Part shown: one piece after another, positions 6,880-20,062 of the stretch
How the letters are laid out: each line of letters opens with the position of its first letter
Numbering within the stretch: position 1 is the first letter of the stretch
DNA from: Paracoccaceae bacterium
Lineage (GTDB): Bacteria > Pseudomonadota > Alphaproteobacteria > Rhodobacterales > Rhodobacteraceae
DNA length: 20,145 bases
Reading direction: 5' to 3'
Assembly (NCBI GenBank): GCA_007119835.1
Contig: SKOX01000293.1
Coordinates: 1-20,145, forward strand
Program-made: the position numbers and the translations under genes
Notes under the pieces: generated by a model
Databases searched by the model: none
The model's input: only the letters and a program-made list of their open reading frames with translations
What the model was told of the DNA's origin: nothing

Positions 6880-7671
6880 TCAGTCGACGAAGGCTTTCTC
6901 GATCACGAACTGCCCTGGCTCCGAATTGGAACCCTCGACGAAGCCGTGGCCCAGGCAAAGCTCCTTGTGCTCCTGCAGCATCTCCATGGAGCCGCAGATC
7001 ATGACCCGGTCGGTCTCCGGATCAAGCGCGCCGCCCGCCGCGGCGGCCAGACGCCCGTCGCGGATCCAGTCGGTCATCCGTCCCATCGCCGGGCTCTCCT
7101 CCCGGGTCGTCGTGGCAATGTGCGTGAGCTTGTCACCGACGATTTCCGGGAGAAACTCGTGGGTCCGGATCCGTTCGATCAGGTCGTAACCGTAGGCGAG
7201 TTCGGCCACTTGCCGGCAGGTATGGGTCAGGACCACCCGGTCGAACTTCTCGTAGGTTTCGGGATCGCGGATGATCGAGGCGAAAGGCGCAATCCCGGTT
7301 CCCGTTGAGAACAGGAACAGCCGCTTGCCCGGAACGAGGGCGTCATGCACCAGCGTGCCGACCGGCTTCGGCCGCATCACGATCTTGTCGCCCTCCCGGA
7401 GATGCTGGAGCCGCGAGGTGAGCGGTCCGTCGGGCACCTTGATCGAGTAGAATTCCAGAGTGTCGTCCCAGGACGGCGAGCAGATCGAATAGGCCCGCAC
7501 CAACGGCTTGTCCTCGACCATCAGTCCGATCATGACGAACTCCCCCGAGCGGAAGCGAAAGCTCGCCGGGCGCTCGCAGTAAAAGGAGAAGGTCCTGTCC
7601 GTCCAATGCCGGATACCGTGCACCCCAAGCACGACCGTGCCGCGCGGCGCCTTGTCCACTACCTGATCCAT
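6880..7671 (-). CDS. fpr: Ferredoxin/flavodoxin--NADP+ reductase
   Basis: 263 aa. This FAD enzyme passes electrons between NADPH and ferredoxin or flavodoxin in the cytoplasm. Motifs: RAYS (59-62) for the FAD isoalloxazine, the pyrophosphate-binding PLTSRL (83-88), GTGIAPF (124-130) in the NADP domain, TTTRE (187-191) near the 2'-phosphate site, and CGSMEM (226-231). The C terminus extends beyond the usual aromatic residue to EKAFVD, as in the Azotobacter/Rhodobacter bacterial subclass. An upstream ATG at 7719 in the same frame has no ribosome site, whereas 7671 has AGAGG at a spacing of five. It stands alone and converges on the Na/Pi gene with a 40-base gap. Substrate partner in vivo is not deducible. 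Confidence 0.93.
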   Translation of the reverse strand: MDQVVDKAPRGTVVLGVHGIRHWTDRTFSFYCERPASFRFRSGEFVMIGLMVEDKPLVRAYSICSPSWDDTLEFYSIKVPDGPLTSRLQHLREGDKIVMRPKPVGTLVHDALVPGKRLFLFSTGTGIAPFASIIRDPETYEKFDRVVLTHTCRQVAELAYGYDLIERIRTHEFLPEIVGDKLTHIATTTREESPAMGRMTDWIRDGRLAAAAGGALDPETDRVMICGSMEMLQEHKELCLGHGFVEGSNSEPGQFVIEKAFVD

Positions 7672-7748
7672 TGCAGCCTCTGTCCTCGCATCGCGGCCCC
7701 TTAGCACGCCCTGCCGCACCAGGAAAACCCGCGAAGGTCGCGCAGGGA

Positions 7749-7778
7749 GGAATAAGTGTCGCGGTCGCGGGCACTCAA
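7749..7778 (-). promoter_or_regulatory. Candidate promoter for fpr
   Basis: Read on the minus strand: TTGAGT (7778-7773), an 18-base spacer, then TATTCC (7754-7749); shifting the -10 by one gives TTATTC with 17. The predicted transcript would have a leader of about 70 bases before the ATG at 7671. Prediction from hexamers only. Confidence 0.4.
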
Positions 7779-7956
7779 GCGGGCCAGGCCGGGAACTTTT
7801 CCCTCGCTGAAGTCACGTTCGCTGCGGTCGTTCCGGCTGCTACGCAATCGCTCCAGTGCGCCGGAGCTTGAGGCCGCGGCGCGATTCGCGCGACCAATCA
7901 CGCGCGTCCCCCGGCTTGGGCGCCTGCTGTTCACCCACCAAAGTCGAGTTAATCAA

Positions 7957-7978
7957 CGGGGCGCCCGAAGGCGCCCCG
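7957..7978 (-). terminator. glnA transcription terminator
   Basis: A perfect 9-bp stem (CGGGGCGCC pairing GGCGCCCCG) encloses a 4-base loop that reads TTCG on the minus strand, the very stable UUCG tetraloop. It lies 28 bases after the glnA stop. The following minus-strand sequence, TTGATTAACTCGACTTT, is A/T-rich for this genome though not a pure T-run. This is the clearest intrinsic terminator in the window. Confidence 0.75.
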
Positions 7979-8006
7979 GAGAATGCCGCCCGTCGGACGC
8001 GGGATG

Positions 8007-9416
8007 TCAGCAGCTATAGTAGAGCTGGTACTCGACCGGGTGCGGCGTGTGCTCGAAGAGGTAGACCTCGTTCCACTTCAGCGCCATGTAGCCGTCGAGC
8101 TGGTCCTTGGTGAAGACGTCGCCCGCGAGCAGGAAGGCGTGGTCGCGGTCGAGGCTCTCGAGCGCCTCGCGCAAGGACCCGCAGACCGTCGGGATCTCGG
8201 CAAGCTCCTCGGGCGGCAGGTCGTAGAGGTCCTTGTCCGAGGCCTCGCCCGGGTCGATCTTGTTCTTGATGCCGTCGAGGCCGGCCATCAGCAGCGCCGC
8301 GAAAGCGAGGTAGGGGTTGGCCGACGGATCGGGGAAGCGGCACTCGACGCGCTTCGCCTTCGGGCTCTCGCTCCACGGGATGCGGACGGAGGCCGAGCGG
8401 TTGCGGGCCGAGTAGGCGCGCAGCACCGGCGCCTCGAAGCCCGGGATCAGGCGCTTGTAGGAGTTGGTCGAGGGATTGGTGAACGCGTTGAGCGTCTTCG
8501 CGTGCTTGAGGATGCCGCCGATGTACCAGAGCGCCTCCTGGCTGAGGTCGGCATACTTGTCGCCGGCGAAGAGCGGCTTGCCGTCCTTCCAGATCGACAT
8601 GTTGACGTGCATGCCCGAGCCGTTGTCGCCGTAGTAGGGCTTCGGCATGAAGGTCGCGGTCTTGCCGTAGGCGGCGGCGACCTGCTGGATGACGTACTTG
8701 TACTTCAGGAGGTGGTCGGCCTGGTGCGTGAGCGGGCCGAAGATCAGGCCGAGCTCGTGCTGGGGCGAGGCGACCTCGTGGTGGTGCTTGTCGACCTTCA
8801 TGCCCATCCGCTTCATGGTGGAGAGCATCTCCGAGCGGATGTCCTGGCCGGCATCGACGGGCGGCAGCGGGAAGTAGCCACCCTTCACGCCCGGACGGTG
8901 GCCCATATTGCCGATCTCGTACTCGGTGTCGCTGTTCCAGGCACCGTCGACGGCGTCGATCTGAAATCCGACCTTGTTCGGCTTCGTCGAGAAGCGCACG
9001 TCGTCGAAGAGGAAGAACTCGGCTTCGGGGCCCCAGTAGGAAACGTCGCCGATGCCGGACGACTTCAGGTAGGCCTCGGCCTTCTGCGCGGTGCCGCGGG
9101 GGTCGCGCGAGTAGGGTTCGCCGGTGTCGGGCTCGAGGACCGAGCAGTGCAGACAGAGGGTCTTCTCGGCGAAGAACGGGTCGATGTAGGAGGATTCCGG
9201 GTCCGGCATGAGCTTCATGTCCGACTGCTCGATCGACTTCCAGCCCGAGATCGAGGATCCGTCGAACATGAAGCCTTCGTCGAGGAAGTCCTCGTCGACC
9301 TGATCGCTGAGCACCGTGACGTGCTGGAGCTTGCCCTTGGGGTCGGTGAAGCGGAGATCGACGTACTCGACCTCGTCATCCTTCAGCTGCTTGAGTACGG
9401 TTTCTTTGTCGCTCAT
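8007..9416 (-). CDS. glnA: Type I glutamine synthetase
   Basis: 469 aa, the standard length of the dodecameric GS-I enzyme. It joins ammonia to glutamate using ATP, the main ammonia-assimilation step. Seen motifs: FDGSSISGW (51-59), the metal-binding start EAEFF (131-135), the ATP-site block [23 protein letters not shown] in the C-terminal domain, and [11 protein letters not shown] with Tyr398, the residue adenylylated by GlnE in this subclass. It is therefore the GlnE-controlled form. It lies 81 bases behind glnB on the same strand, so the PII signal protein and its ultimate target are co-expressed, and it ends in a strong hairpin terminator. A moderate AGGGA ribosome site precedes the ATG at 9416. 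Confidence 0.98.
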   Translation of the reverse strand: MSDKETVLKQLKDDEVEYVDLRFTDPKGKLQHVTVLSDQVDEDFLDEGFMFDGSSISGWKSIEQSDMKLMPDPESSYIDPFFAEKTLCLHCSVLEPDTGEPYSRDPRGTAQKAEAYLKSSGIGDVSYWGPEAEFFLFDDVRFSTKPNKVGFQIDAVDGAWNSDTEYEIGNMGHRPGVKGGYFPLPPVDAGQDIRSEMLSTMKRMGMKVDKHHHEVASPQHELGLIFGPLTHQADHLLKYKYVIQQVAAAYGKTATFMPKPYYGDNGSGMHVNMSIWKDGKPLFAGDKYADLSQEALWYIGGILKHAKTLNAFTNPSTNSYKRLIPGFEAPVLRAYSARNRSASVRIPWSESPKAKRVECRFPDPSANPYLAFAALLMAGLDGIKNKIDPGEASDKDLYDLPPEELAEIPTVCGSLREALESLDRDHAFLLAGDVFTKDQLDGYMALKWNEVYLFEHTPHPVEYQLYYSC

Positions 9417-9497
9417 GTCTCGGTCCCTGGTTTTTCAGTCATGGGCAGGCGCGACGGACCGGAGCCACCCCGGCCAGTCCCTCGGCTCGGCGACGGC

Positions 9498-10131
<634 letters not shown>

Positions 10132-10216
10132 GCGGGCGTGGCGGAATTGGCAGACGCACCAGATTTAGGTTCTGGCGCCGAAAGGCGTGGGGGTTCAAGT
10201 CCCTCCGCCCGCACCA
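10132..10216 (+). tRNA. tRNA-Leu (anticodon UAG)
   Basis: 85 bases including an encoded CCA (10214-10216). The acceptor stem is GCGGGCG (10132-10138) pairing CGCCCGC (10206-10212), discriminator A10213. The anticodon arm CCAGA/TCTGG (10159-10163/10171-10175) holds loop TTTAGGT with anticodon TAG at 10166-10168. A variable arm follows (GCGCC GAAA GGCGT), typical of class II leucine tRNA, then the T-arm GGGGG TTCAAGT CCCTC with one G-T pair. It reads CUN-type leucine codons. Fifty bases separate it from tig on the same strand. Confidence 0.97.
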
Positions 10217-10266
10217 AACGGACGACAAGACAGCCACATAGACGGACGAAGGCGAGGATTGACGGG

Positions 10267-11631
10267 ATGGAGGTCACGGAGACCCTGAACGACGGGCTGA
10301 AGCGGGAATACGCATTCCGGCTGCCTGCGAACGAGCTCGACGCCAAGGTCAACGAGAAGCTCGAGGAGGCCCGCAAGGACTTCCAGATGAAGGGCTTCCG
10401 CAAGGGCAAGGCGCCGCTGCCGCTCATGAAGAAGATGTTCGGCAAGTCGGTCCTCGGCGAGGCGATGCAGGAGACGATCGACGAGGCGATGCGCTCGCAC
10501 TTCGAGGAAACCGGCGACCGGCCCGCCTTCCAGCCCGAGGTCAAGATGACCAAGGAGGACTGGCAGGAGGGCGATGACGTCGAGGTTTCGGTCACCTACG
10601 AGCGTCTGCCCGAGGTGCCGGAGGTCGACTTCGCCGCGGTCGAGATCGAGAAGCCGGTGGCCGAGGTGGAGGAGTCGGCAGTCGACGAGGCGCTCGCGAA
10701 CCTTGCCAAGACCGCGAACGTCTTCGAGGACCGCCCGGAGGACGCGGCGGCGGAGGAAGGCGATCAGGTCGTGATCGACTTCGTCGGGAGCGTCGAGGGT
10801 GAGGAATTCGAAGGCGGAAAGGCCGAGGACTACCCGCTCGTGCTCGGCTCGGGGAGCTTCATCCCGGGCTTCGAGGAGCAGCTGAAGGGCGTGAAGGTCG
10901 GCGACACGCCGACGGTCACGGTCACCTTCCCGGAGAACTACGGCGCGCCGAACCTCGCCGGCAAGGAGGCGTCGTTCGCGGTGACGGTCAAGGCCGTGAA
11001 GGCGCCGAAGCCCGCGGAGATCGACGACGAGCTCGCCAAGCGCTTCGGCGTCGAAAGCCTCGACGAGCTGAAGACGAACATCCGCGAGCGGCTGCAGGCC
11101 GAGTACGGGCAGGCGACGCGGGCGATCGTCAAGCGCCGGCTGATGGACGCGCTCGACGACGTGGCGAGGTTCGAGGTCCCGCCGGGGCTCGTCGACGTCG
11201 AGGCAAAGCAGATCGCGCACCAGCTCTGGCACGAGGAGCACCCGGAGGTTCAGGGCCACGAGCACGGCGCGATCGAACCGACCGAAGAGCACCGCAAGCT
11301 CGCCGAGCGCCGGGTGCGGCTGGGGCTCCTGCTCGCCGATGTGGGCAACAAGAAGGAGATCACCGTCAGCGACCAGGAGATGCAGCGCGCCGTGATCATG
11401 CAGGCGCGGCAGTATCCCGGTCAGGAGCGGCAGTTCTTCGAGTTCGTCCAGAAGAATCCCGGCGCCCAGAGCCAGATCCGCGCGCCGATCTTCGAGGACA
11501 AGGTCGTCGACTACATCCTCGAGCTCGCCAAGGTGACCGAGAAGCCCGTCAGCAAGGACGAGCTTCAGGCGGAGATCGCCAAGCTCGACGAGCAGGAAGG
11601 CACCGCGCCGGAAGCTGCCCAGCAGGGTTGA
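10267..11631 (+). CDS. tig: Trigger factor, ribosome-associated chaperone
   Basis: 454 aa. Trigger factor docks at the ribosomal exit tunnel via L23 and shields nascent chains. Domains in order: ribosome-binding domain at about 1-130 with the signature GFRKGKAP (43-50), an FKBP-type prolyl isomerase domain at about 155-245 ([10 protein letters not shown], then [11 protein letters not shown] and a VTFPENYGA stretch), and a helical C-terminal arm region ending in a short Ala/Gln/Glu tail. The start at 10267 fits the N terminus of the family; the frame upstream overlaps the tRNA and is not protein. The ribosome site is modest (GCGAGG, 10 bases away). It precedes clpP and clpX, the common tig-clpP-clpX order. 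Confidence 0.97.
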   Translation: MEVTETLNDGLKREYAFRLPANELDAKVNEKLEEARKDFQMKGFRKGKAPLPLMKKMFGKSVLGEAMQETIDEAMRSHFEETGDRPAFQPEVKMTKEDWQEGDDVEVSVTYERLPEVPEVDFAAVEIEKPVAEVEESAVDEALANLAKTANVFEDRPEDAAAEEGDQVVIDFVGSVEGEEFEGGKAEDYPLVLGSGSFIPGFEEQLKGVKVGDTPTVTVTFPENYGAPNLAGKEASFAVTVKAVKAPKPAEIDDELAKRFGVESLDELKTNIRERLQAEYGQATRAIVKRRLMDALDDVARFEVPPGLVDVEAKQIAHQLWHEEHPEVQGHEHGAIEPTEEHRKLAERRVRLGLLLADVGNKKEITVSDQEMQRAVIMQARQYPGQERQFFEFVQKNPGAQSQIRAPIFEDKVVDYILELAKVTEKPVSKDELQAEIAKLDEQEGTAPEAAQQG

Positions 11632-11664
11632 GTGATCGACAGCTTCCACACGCCTCTGGCGAGA

Positions 11665-11694
11665 TCGGGGTCTTGCCACGCTTCACGGCCCCGA
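11665..11694 (+). terminator. Candidate terminator hairpin after tig
   Basis: TCGGGGTC (11665-11672) pairs with GGCCCCGA (11687-11694), an 8-bp stem with one G-T pair and a 14-base loop, followed by the T-containing CTAGGTTCTTC. It shares bases with the proposed clpP promoter, so it could also act as an operator-like structure. The loop is large and the tail short, so termination is uncertain. Confidence 0.35.
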
Positions 11695-11701
11695 CTAGGT
11701 T
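11673..11701 (+). promoter_or_regulatory. Candidate promoter for clpP
   Basis: TTGCCA (11673-11678), a 17-base spacer, and TAGGTT (11696-11701). This would start transcription about 45 bases before clpP and lies in the 121-base tig-clpP gap. The match to the sigma-70 consensus is fair; heat-shock control is possible for this gene but is not shown by these bases. Confidence 0.4.
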
Positions 11702-11752
11702 CTTCACGCTCGCCGCAGGCCGCGGCGCCGGCACCATGAGACGCAATCCCGG

Positions 11753-12388
11753 ATGTCCTTTATGAACGACCCCCTCGAGACCTACATGCAACTCGTGCCC
11801 ATGGTGGTCGAGCAGACGGCCCGGGGCGAGCGCGCCTATGACATCTTTTCGCGCCTCCTGAAGGAGCGGATCATCTTCGTCTCCGGGCCGGTGCATGACG
11901 GCATGTCGACGCTGATCGTCGCGCAGCTTCTCTTCCTCGAGTCGGAGAACCCGAAGAAGGAAATTGCGATGTACATCAACAGCCCGGGCGGCGTCGTTTC
12001 GTCCGGGCTGTCGATCTACGACACGATGCAGCTGATCCGTCCGCCGGTCTCGACCTTCTGCGTCGGGCAGGCGGCGTCGATGGGCTCGCTCCTGCTGACG
12101 GCCGGCGCCAAGGGCATGCGCTACTGCCTGCCGAACGCGCGCGTCATGGTCCACCAGCCCTCGGGCGGCTACCAGGGCCAGGCGACGGACATCATGATCC
12201 ACGCCCGCGAGACGCAGGCAATCAAGGAGCGGCTGAACAACATCTATGTCTACCACACCGGTCAGAGCTACGAGACCGTGGAAGCCGCTCTCGAGCGCGA
12301 TCGCTTCATGACCGCGGACGACGCGAGGGAGTGGGGCCTGATTGACGAAATCGTGACGCGGCGCGAAGAGGCGGCTGGCGACGCTTGA
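11753..12388 (+). CDS. clpP: ATP-dependent Clp protease proteolytic subunit ClpP
   Basis: 211 aa. ClpP forms the double heptameric proteolytic chamber that degrades proteins fed by ClpX or ClpA. The Ser-His-Asp triad is complete: Ser109 in [11 protein letters not shown], His134 in [16 protein letters not shown], and Asp183 in ERDRF. The N-terminal axial region [20 protein letters not shown] and the handle helix are typical. Two ATGs are possible, 11753 and 11762 (MNDPLETYM); neither has a good ribosome site, and relatives often begin at the second, so the protein may be three residues shorter. clpX follows after 173 bases, a wide enough gap to allow separate transcription. Confidence 0.96.
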   Translation: MSFMNDPLETYMQLVPMVVEQTARGERAYDIFSRLLKERIIFVSGPVHDGMSTLIVAQLLFLESENPKKEIAMYINSPGGVVSSGLSIYDTMQLIRPPVSTFCVGQAASMGSLLLTAGAKGMRYCLPNARVMVHQPSGGYQGQATDIMIHARETQAIKERLNNIYVYHTGQSYETVEAALERDRFMTADDAREWGLIDEIVTRREEAAGDA

Positions 12389-12454
12389 CGGTTCGTGCGA
12401 CGTTGCGTGGCGCAGCAGCGGCGGCAGGGATGAAACTTCGGCTTGCGCCTTGTC

Positions 12455-12482
12455 TTCCAGCGGCCGAGAATGTTCCTATGTC
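12455..12482 (+). promoter_or_regulatory. Possible promoter for clpX
   Basis: In the 173-base clpP-clpX gap, TATGTC (12477-12482) lies 16 bases after TTCCAG (12455-12460). The wider string CCTATGT (12475-12481) resembles the -10 described for RpoH-type heat-shock promoters in this group (CYTATNT), but the upstream CTTG (12449-12452) is spaced too far for a confident heat-shock call. Ambiguous. Confidence 0.3.
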
Positions 12483-12561
12483 ACGCTTGGGATCGGCGGG
12501 AGGCCAGCGCCGGAAGTGAGACGAGCAAGATGCCGATGGATGCGCGGGGCGGAGGTGAACG

Positions 12562-13827
<1,266 letters not shown>

Positions 13828-13828
13828 G

Positions 13829-14206
13829 ATGAGCGTCCTGAAGCAGATATTCACCTGGTGGAACGGACAGACCCTCGGAACCCGGTTCCACACCTGGCGC
13901 CACGGTCAGAAGGTCGGCGAGGACCAAGTCGGCAACATCTACTACCAGAGCGCCGATGGCGCCCGGCGTTGGGTGATCTTTCAGGGCGAGGCCGAGGCTA
14001 GCTCGGTCAGTCCGGAGTGGCACGGCTGGCTGCACCACACCTGGCAGGACCCGCCGACCGTGGCGCCGCGCCAGGCGAAATCGTGGGAAAAGCCGCACAA
14101 CCCGAATTTCACCGGCACCGAAGCCGCCTACCGCCCACCTGGCTCGATCGTGCATGTCGAGCCGCGGAACGTACGGCAGGACTACGAGCCCTGGACGCCG
14201 GGCTGA
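13829..14206 (+). CDS. NDUFA12/B17.2-like NADH:ubiquinone oxidoreductase accessory subunit
   Basis: 125 aa from the ATG at 13829, one base after the clpX stop; a longer frame begins inside clpX and is not preferred. The protein resembles the mitochondrial NDUFA12 (B17.2) family, found in alphaproteobacteria: an N-terminal WWNGQTLGTRFHTWRHG, then VGEDQVGNIYYQS (about 29-41), RRWVIFQGEAEAS with SPEWHGWLHH, and the C-terminal HNPNFTGTEAAYRPPGS. In Paracoccus-type complex I such a subunit sits on the peripheral arm. No membrane span or signal peptide. It lies far from any nuo operon in this window. Translation is probably coupled to clpX, because no clear ribosome site precedes it. Confidence 0.88.
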   Translation: MSVLKQIFTWWNGQTLGTRFHTWRHGQKVGEDQVGNIYYQSADGARRWVIFQGEAEASSVSPEWHGWLHHTWQDPPTVAPRQAKSWEKPHNPNFTGTEAAYRPPGSIVHVEPRNVRQDYEPWTPG

Positions 14207-14234
14207 GCGGCGGCGGCGAGAAGATCGAGCGGCG

Positions 14235-14678
14235 ATGACCGGCAACCGGGCCGCGGAGACCGTGATCGGCGCGCTCGTCGTCGCCACGGCTGCGCTGTTT
14301 CTCATCTATGCGGGTCAGATCGCCGGCCTGAGGGGTCCCGGTCAGAGCTATCCGCTCGCCGCGACCTTCCGCAGCGTCGAGGGGGTGTCGGTCGGCACCG
14401 ACGTCCGCCTCGCGGGGATCAAGATCGGGACGGTCACCGATCTCGGGCTCGACACCGAGCGGTTCGAGGCACGGGTGACGCTCGCGATCGACCGCAGCGT
14501 GCAGATCCCGGAGGATTCGGACATCCGGGTTTCACAGGAAGGGCTGCTCGGCGGCGCATTTCTCGAGATCACGCCGGGGGCCTCGGATTTCATGCTGGCC
14601 GCGGGCGACGAGATCCTGAACACGCAGAGCTCGGTGAGCCTGCTCAACCTTCTCCTCCGCTTCGGGCTCCAGGAATGA
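14235..14678 (+). CDS. mlaD: MlaD-type MCE-domain lipid-transport protein
   Basis: 147 aa. One N-terminal membrane span (about 9-28, VIGALVVATAALFLIYAG) anchors the protein in the inner membrane, and the periplasmic MCE domain runs from about 38 to 118 (YPLAATFRSVEGVSVGTDVRLAGIK is split here by its turn; then SQEGLLGGAFLEITPG at 100-115). In the Mla pathway MlaD hexamers, bound to the MlaFEB ABC transporter, move phospholipids between membranes. No mlaE, mlaF or mlaB lies nearby, so this is an orphan copy in this locus. The start at 14235 excludes an upstream frame extension that overlaps the NDUFA12-like gene. Its stop overlaps the next ATG. Confidence 0.87.
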   Translation: MTGNRAAETVIGALVVATAALFLIYAGQIAGLRGPGQSYPLAATFRSVEGVSVGTDVRLAGIKIGTVTDLGLDTERFEARVTLAIDRSVQIPEDSDIRVSQEGLLGGAFLEITPGASDFMLAAGDEILNTQSSVSLLNLLLRFGLQE

Positions 14679-15055
14679 TGCGACCGACACTCACAGCCGC
14701 TCTCGTCGCCGCCTTCGCGACCGGCGCGGCAGCCCAGGAAATCGCCAACGACCAGGCGACGCGCTCGGTCGGGCAGCTGTCGCTGCGCGGGCTCGACACG
14801 CTCAACGGGACGACGCAGGACCTCGAGATGCGGGTGGGCGAGACGATCCGATACGGGCATCTCGAGGTAACCGCGGAGGCGTGCCGCGTGCCCGAGGCCG
14901 ATCCGGACGCCGACGCCTACGCCTTCCTGCGGATCCGCGACATCCGCGAGGATGAGCCGCGCTTCTCGGGCTGGATGTTCGCCTCGTCCCCTGCTCTCTC
15001 GGCGCTCGACCACCCGCGCTACGACATCTGGGTGCTGAGCTGCAGCAACCTCTGA
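14675..15055 (+). CDS. Secreted DUF2155-domain protein
   Basis: 126 aa of unknown function. Residues 1-20 (MMRPTLTAALVAAFATGAAA) form a signal peptide with likely cleavage before QEIAND, so the mature protein of about 106 residues is periplasmic. The DUF2155 core includes LRGLDTLNGTTQDLEM, HLEVTAEACRVP and FSGWMFASSPALSALDHPRYDIWVLSC. Only two Cys occur in the mature part (70 and 123), plausibly a disulfide. The ATG overlaps the mlaD stop as ATGA, so the two are translationally coupled, hinting at shared envelope work. The last 37 bases overlap the 3' end of the convergent aat gene. DUF2155 genes next to NDUFA12 and aat are familiar in Rhodobacterales. Confidence 0.87.
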   Translation: MMRPTLTAALVAAFATGAAAQEIANDQATRSVGQLSLRGLDTLNGTTQDLEMRVGETIRYGHLEVTAEACRVPEADPDADAYAFLRIRDIREDEPRFSGWMFASSPALSALDHPRYDIWVLSCSNL

Positions 15056-15669
15056 GGCGACGCGTCGCGCGGCAGGGCTTGGAAGTCGGCGGGCCGGTTG
15101 ATCGCCTCTCTCAGACGCTCGTGATAGGCCTGCCGACTGATCTCGATCGCGCCGAGGCGGGCGAGATGGTCGGTGACGAACTGGGTGTCGAGTAGCCGGA
15201 ACCCCCCTGCCCTCAGCCGCGCGACCAGCGCGACGAGCGCGATCTTCGAGGCATCGGGGCGCCGGCTGAACATGCTTTCGCCGAAGAAGGCGCCCCCGAG
15301 GGCGACGCCGTAGAGGCCGCCGGCCAGCTCGTCCTCCATCCAGACCTCGACCGAGTGGGCCCGGCCCATCCGGTTCAGCGCGCGGTAGAGCCCCTTGATG
15401 TCGGCGTTGATCCACGTCTCCGGGCGATCGGCGCAGGCGTCGACGACGGCGCCGAAGGCCGTGTCGACGCGAATCTCGAAGCCCCCGCGCGTCAGCGTCC
15501 GCCGCAGGCTGCGCGAGACATGCAACGCGTCGAGCGGCAGGATGCCGCGCCGCTTCGGATCGACCCAGAAGGTTTCCGCGGCGTCGGCGCTCTCCGCCAT
15601 CGGGAACACGCCCGACGCGTAGGCGCGAAGCAGGAGCGCAGGCGTGATCTCGGGCCAGTCGTCCTTCAT
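15019..15669 (-). CDS. aat: Leucyl/phenylalanyl-tRNA--protein transferase
   Basis: 216 aa. Aat attaches Leu or Phe from aminoacyl-tRNA to N-terminal Lys/Arg, making N-degrons read by ClpS-ClpAP. Recognisable blocks are ASGVFPMAE (18-26), FWVDPKRRGILPL (34-46), the core GGLYGVALGGAFFGESMFS (117-135) and LLDTQF (159-164). It is third in the accB-accC-aat strand unit, its ATG 16 bases after the accC stop, so it is almost certainly co-transcribed with the acetyl-CoA carboxylase genes. The final 37 bases run antisense through the end of the DUF2155 gene. Confidence 0.96.
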   Translation of the reverse strand: MKDDWPEITPALLLRAYASGVFPMAESADAAETFWVDPKRRGILPLDALHVSRSLRRTLTRGGFEIRVDTAFGAVVDACADRPETWINADIKGLYRALNRMGRAHSVEVWMEDELAGGLYGVALGGAFFGESMFSRRPDASKIALVALVARLRAGGFRLLDTQFVTDHLARLGAIEISRQAYHERLREAINRPADFQALPRDASPQRLLQLSTQMS

Positions 15670-15685
15670 CGCCGCGCCCCGGCGC

Positions 15686-17044
<1,359 letters not shown>

Positions 17045-17054
17045 CGATCCGACG

Positions 17055-19182
<2,128 letters not shown>

Positions 19183-19263
19183 ATTTTGGATGCGCCTGTG
19201 CGGATTCGACGGATCGGCTAGGCAAGGCAAGGCAACAACAGAGAGGGCACATCATCCCTCGAA

Positions 19264-19287
19264 AGATGCCAGGACGACCTGGCGTCT
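19264..19287 (+). terminator. Candidate guaB terminator
   Basis: AGATGCCAGG (19264-19273) pairs with CCTGGCGTCT (19278-19287), a 10-bp stem with one G-T pair and the loop ACGA, 81 bases after the guaB stop. The sequence after it contains scattered T (ACTTTAATGGCCTTTT) about 12-25 bases on. It could also serve the convergent GntR gene from the other strand. Confidence 0.55.
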
Positions 19288-19362
19288 GTAGCAGGGACTT
19301 TAATGGCCTTTTCGGTATCGCGACCGCCATGTGCAGCTTCCCGAGAAGGTGCAGAATCGGGC

Positions 19363-20007
19363 TCAGCGCTCCCCCACGCCCGTGCGCTCGGCGAAGACGG
19401 TGAAGAGGTCGACGAGGCCCTCCCCCTGTACGGTGACGTGGTCGCGCATCACCGCCGCGGCGCGATCGGGATCGGCGGCGCGGACCGCTGCGATGATCGC
19501 CGCATGCTCGCGGTTCGAGGTGCCGAGCCGCTGGGGCCGCCGGAGCTGCAGCCGCCGGAAGGGCGAGAGCCGGCGGGAGAGCGAGAGCGCCTGGCGCTCG
19601 AGGTAGCCGTTGCGGGCGGCGGCGTAGAGCGCCTCGTGAAACCGCACGTTGGCATGGTAGTAGCCGTCCCAGTCGCCGCGCTCCACGAAGGGCTGCGCCT
19701 CGCCGTGCCGCGCCTCGAGGCCTGCCACGGTGGCGGGTGAGGCGCGGCGGGCGGCGAGACGGGCGCAGAGCACCTCGATCTCGACCATGACCTCGAACAT
19801 CTCGATGAGCTCGGAGAGCGTGAGCTCGGCGACCACCGTTCCCCGGCGCGGCTCGCTCGCGGCAAGGCCACTCGCGGCGAGCTGGAGCAGCGCCTCGCGG
19901 ATCGGCGTACGCGACAGCCCGAACCGCTCGCCCAGCGCGCGCTCGTCGAGCCGGTCCCCGGGACGCAGGGCGCCGTTCAGGATGTCCTGCTCGAGCGCCT
20001 CCGTCAC
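19363..20007 (-). CDS. GntR-family regulator, FadR/FCD subfamily
   Basis: 214 aa from a GTG at 20007. The N-terminal winged helix-turn-helix is clear (ILNGALRPGDRLDERALGER, then FGLSRTPIREALLQLAASGL and RRGTVVAEL, residues 10-61). The FCD ligand-binding domain spans about 66-195, with metal-ligand His124, His168 and His190; the first ligand position is Asn120 where Asp is commoner. Such proteins control sugar-acid, amino-acid or fatty-acid metabolism, but the effector and target are not visible. No ribosome site precedes the GTG, and the frame stays open to the window end without another ATG, GTG or TTG, so the true start may lie beyond 20145 and helix 1 may be slightly cut in this call. Confidence 0.85.
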   Translation of the reverse strand: MTEALEQDILNGALRPGDRLDERALGERFGLSRTPIREALLQLAASGLAASEPRRGTVVAELTLSELIEMFEVMVEIEVLCARLAARRASPATVAGLEARHGEAQPFVERGDWDGYYHANVRFHEALYAAARNGYLERQALSLSRRLSPFRRLQLRRPQRLGTSNREHAAIIAAVRAADPDRAAAVMRDHVTVQGEGLVDLFTVFAERTGVGER

Positions 20008-20012
20008 TGCCG

Positions 20013-20062
20013 TCGCGCTGTTCGGGCGGCGCGTCTCGCTGATCGCGCTGTTCGGGCGGCGC
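20013..20062. repeat. Direct repeat of a 20-bp unit, period 30 bp
   Basis: TCGCGCTGTTCGGGCGGCGC occurs identically at 20013-20032 and 20043-20062. The period is 30 bases, so in the minus-strand frame of the regulator it repeats RRPNSA. It lies just upstream of the annotated GntR start. Confidence 0.9.

Larger units (their letters stand above)
7672..8006. other. 335-bp gap between fpr and glnA
   Basis: No gene found. It contains a promoter-like pair for fpr (7749-7778) and the glnA terminator (7957-7978). The remaining middle part, about 7780-7950, shows short frames on both strands with no recognisable product. Confidence 0.6.

Noticed and set aside
10217..10266. Integration site or mobile-element remnant at the tRNA-Leu 3' end
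   Set aside because: No integrase, no repeated tRNA end within the window, and tig follows normally.
19220..19234. AGGCA repeated three times after guaB
   Set aside because: A very short simple repeat in non-coding sequence, with no further structure.
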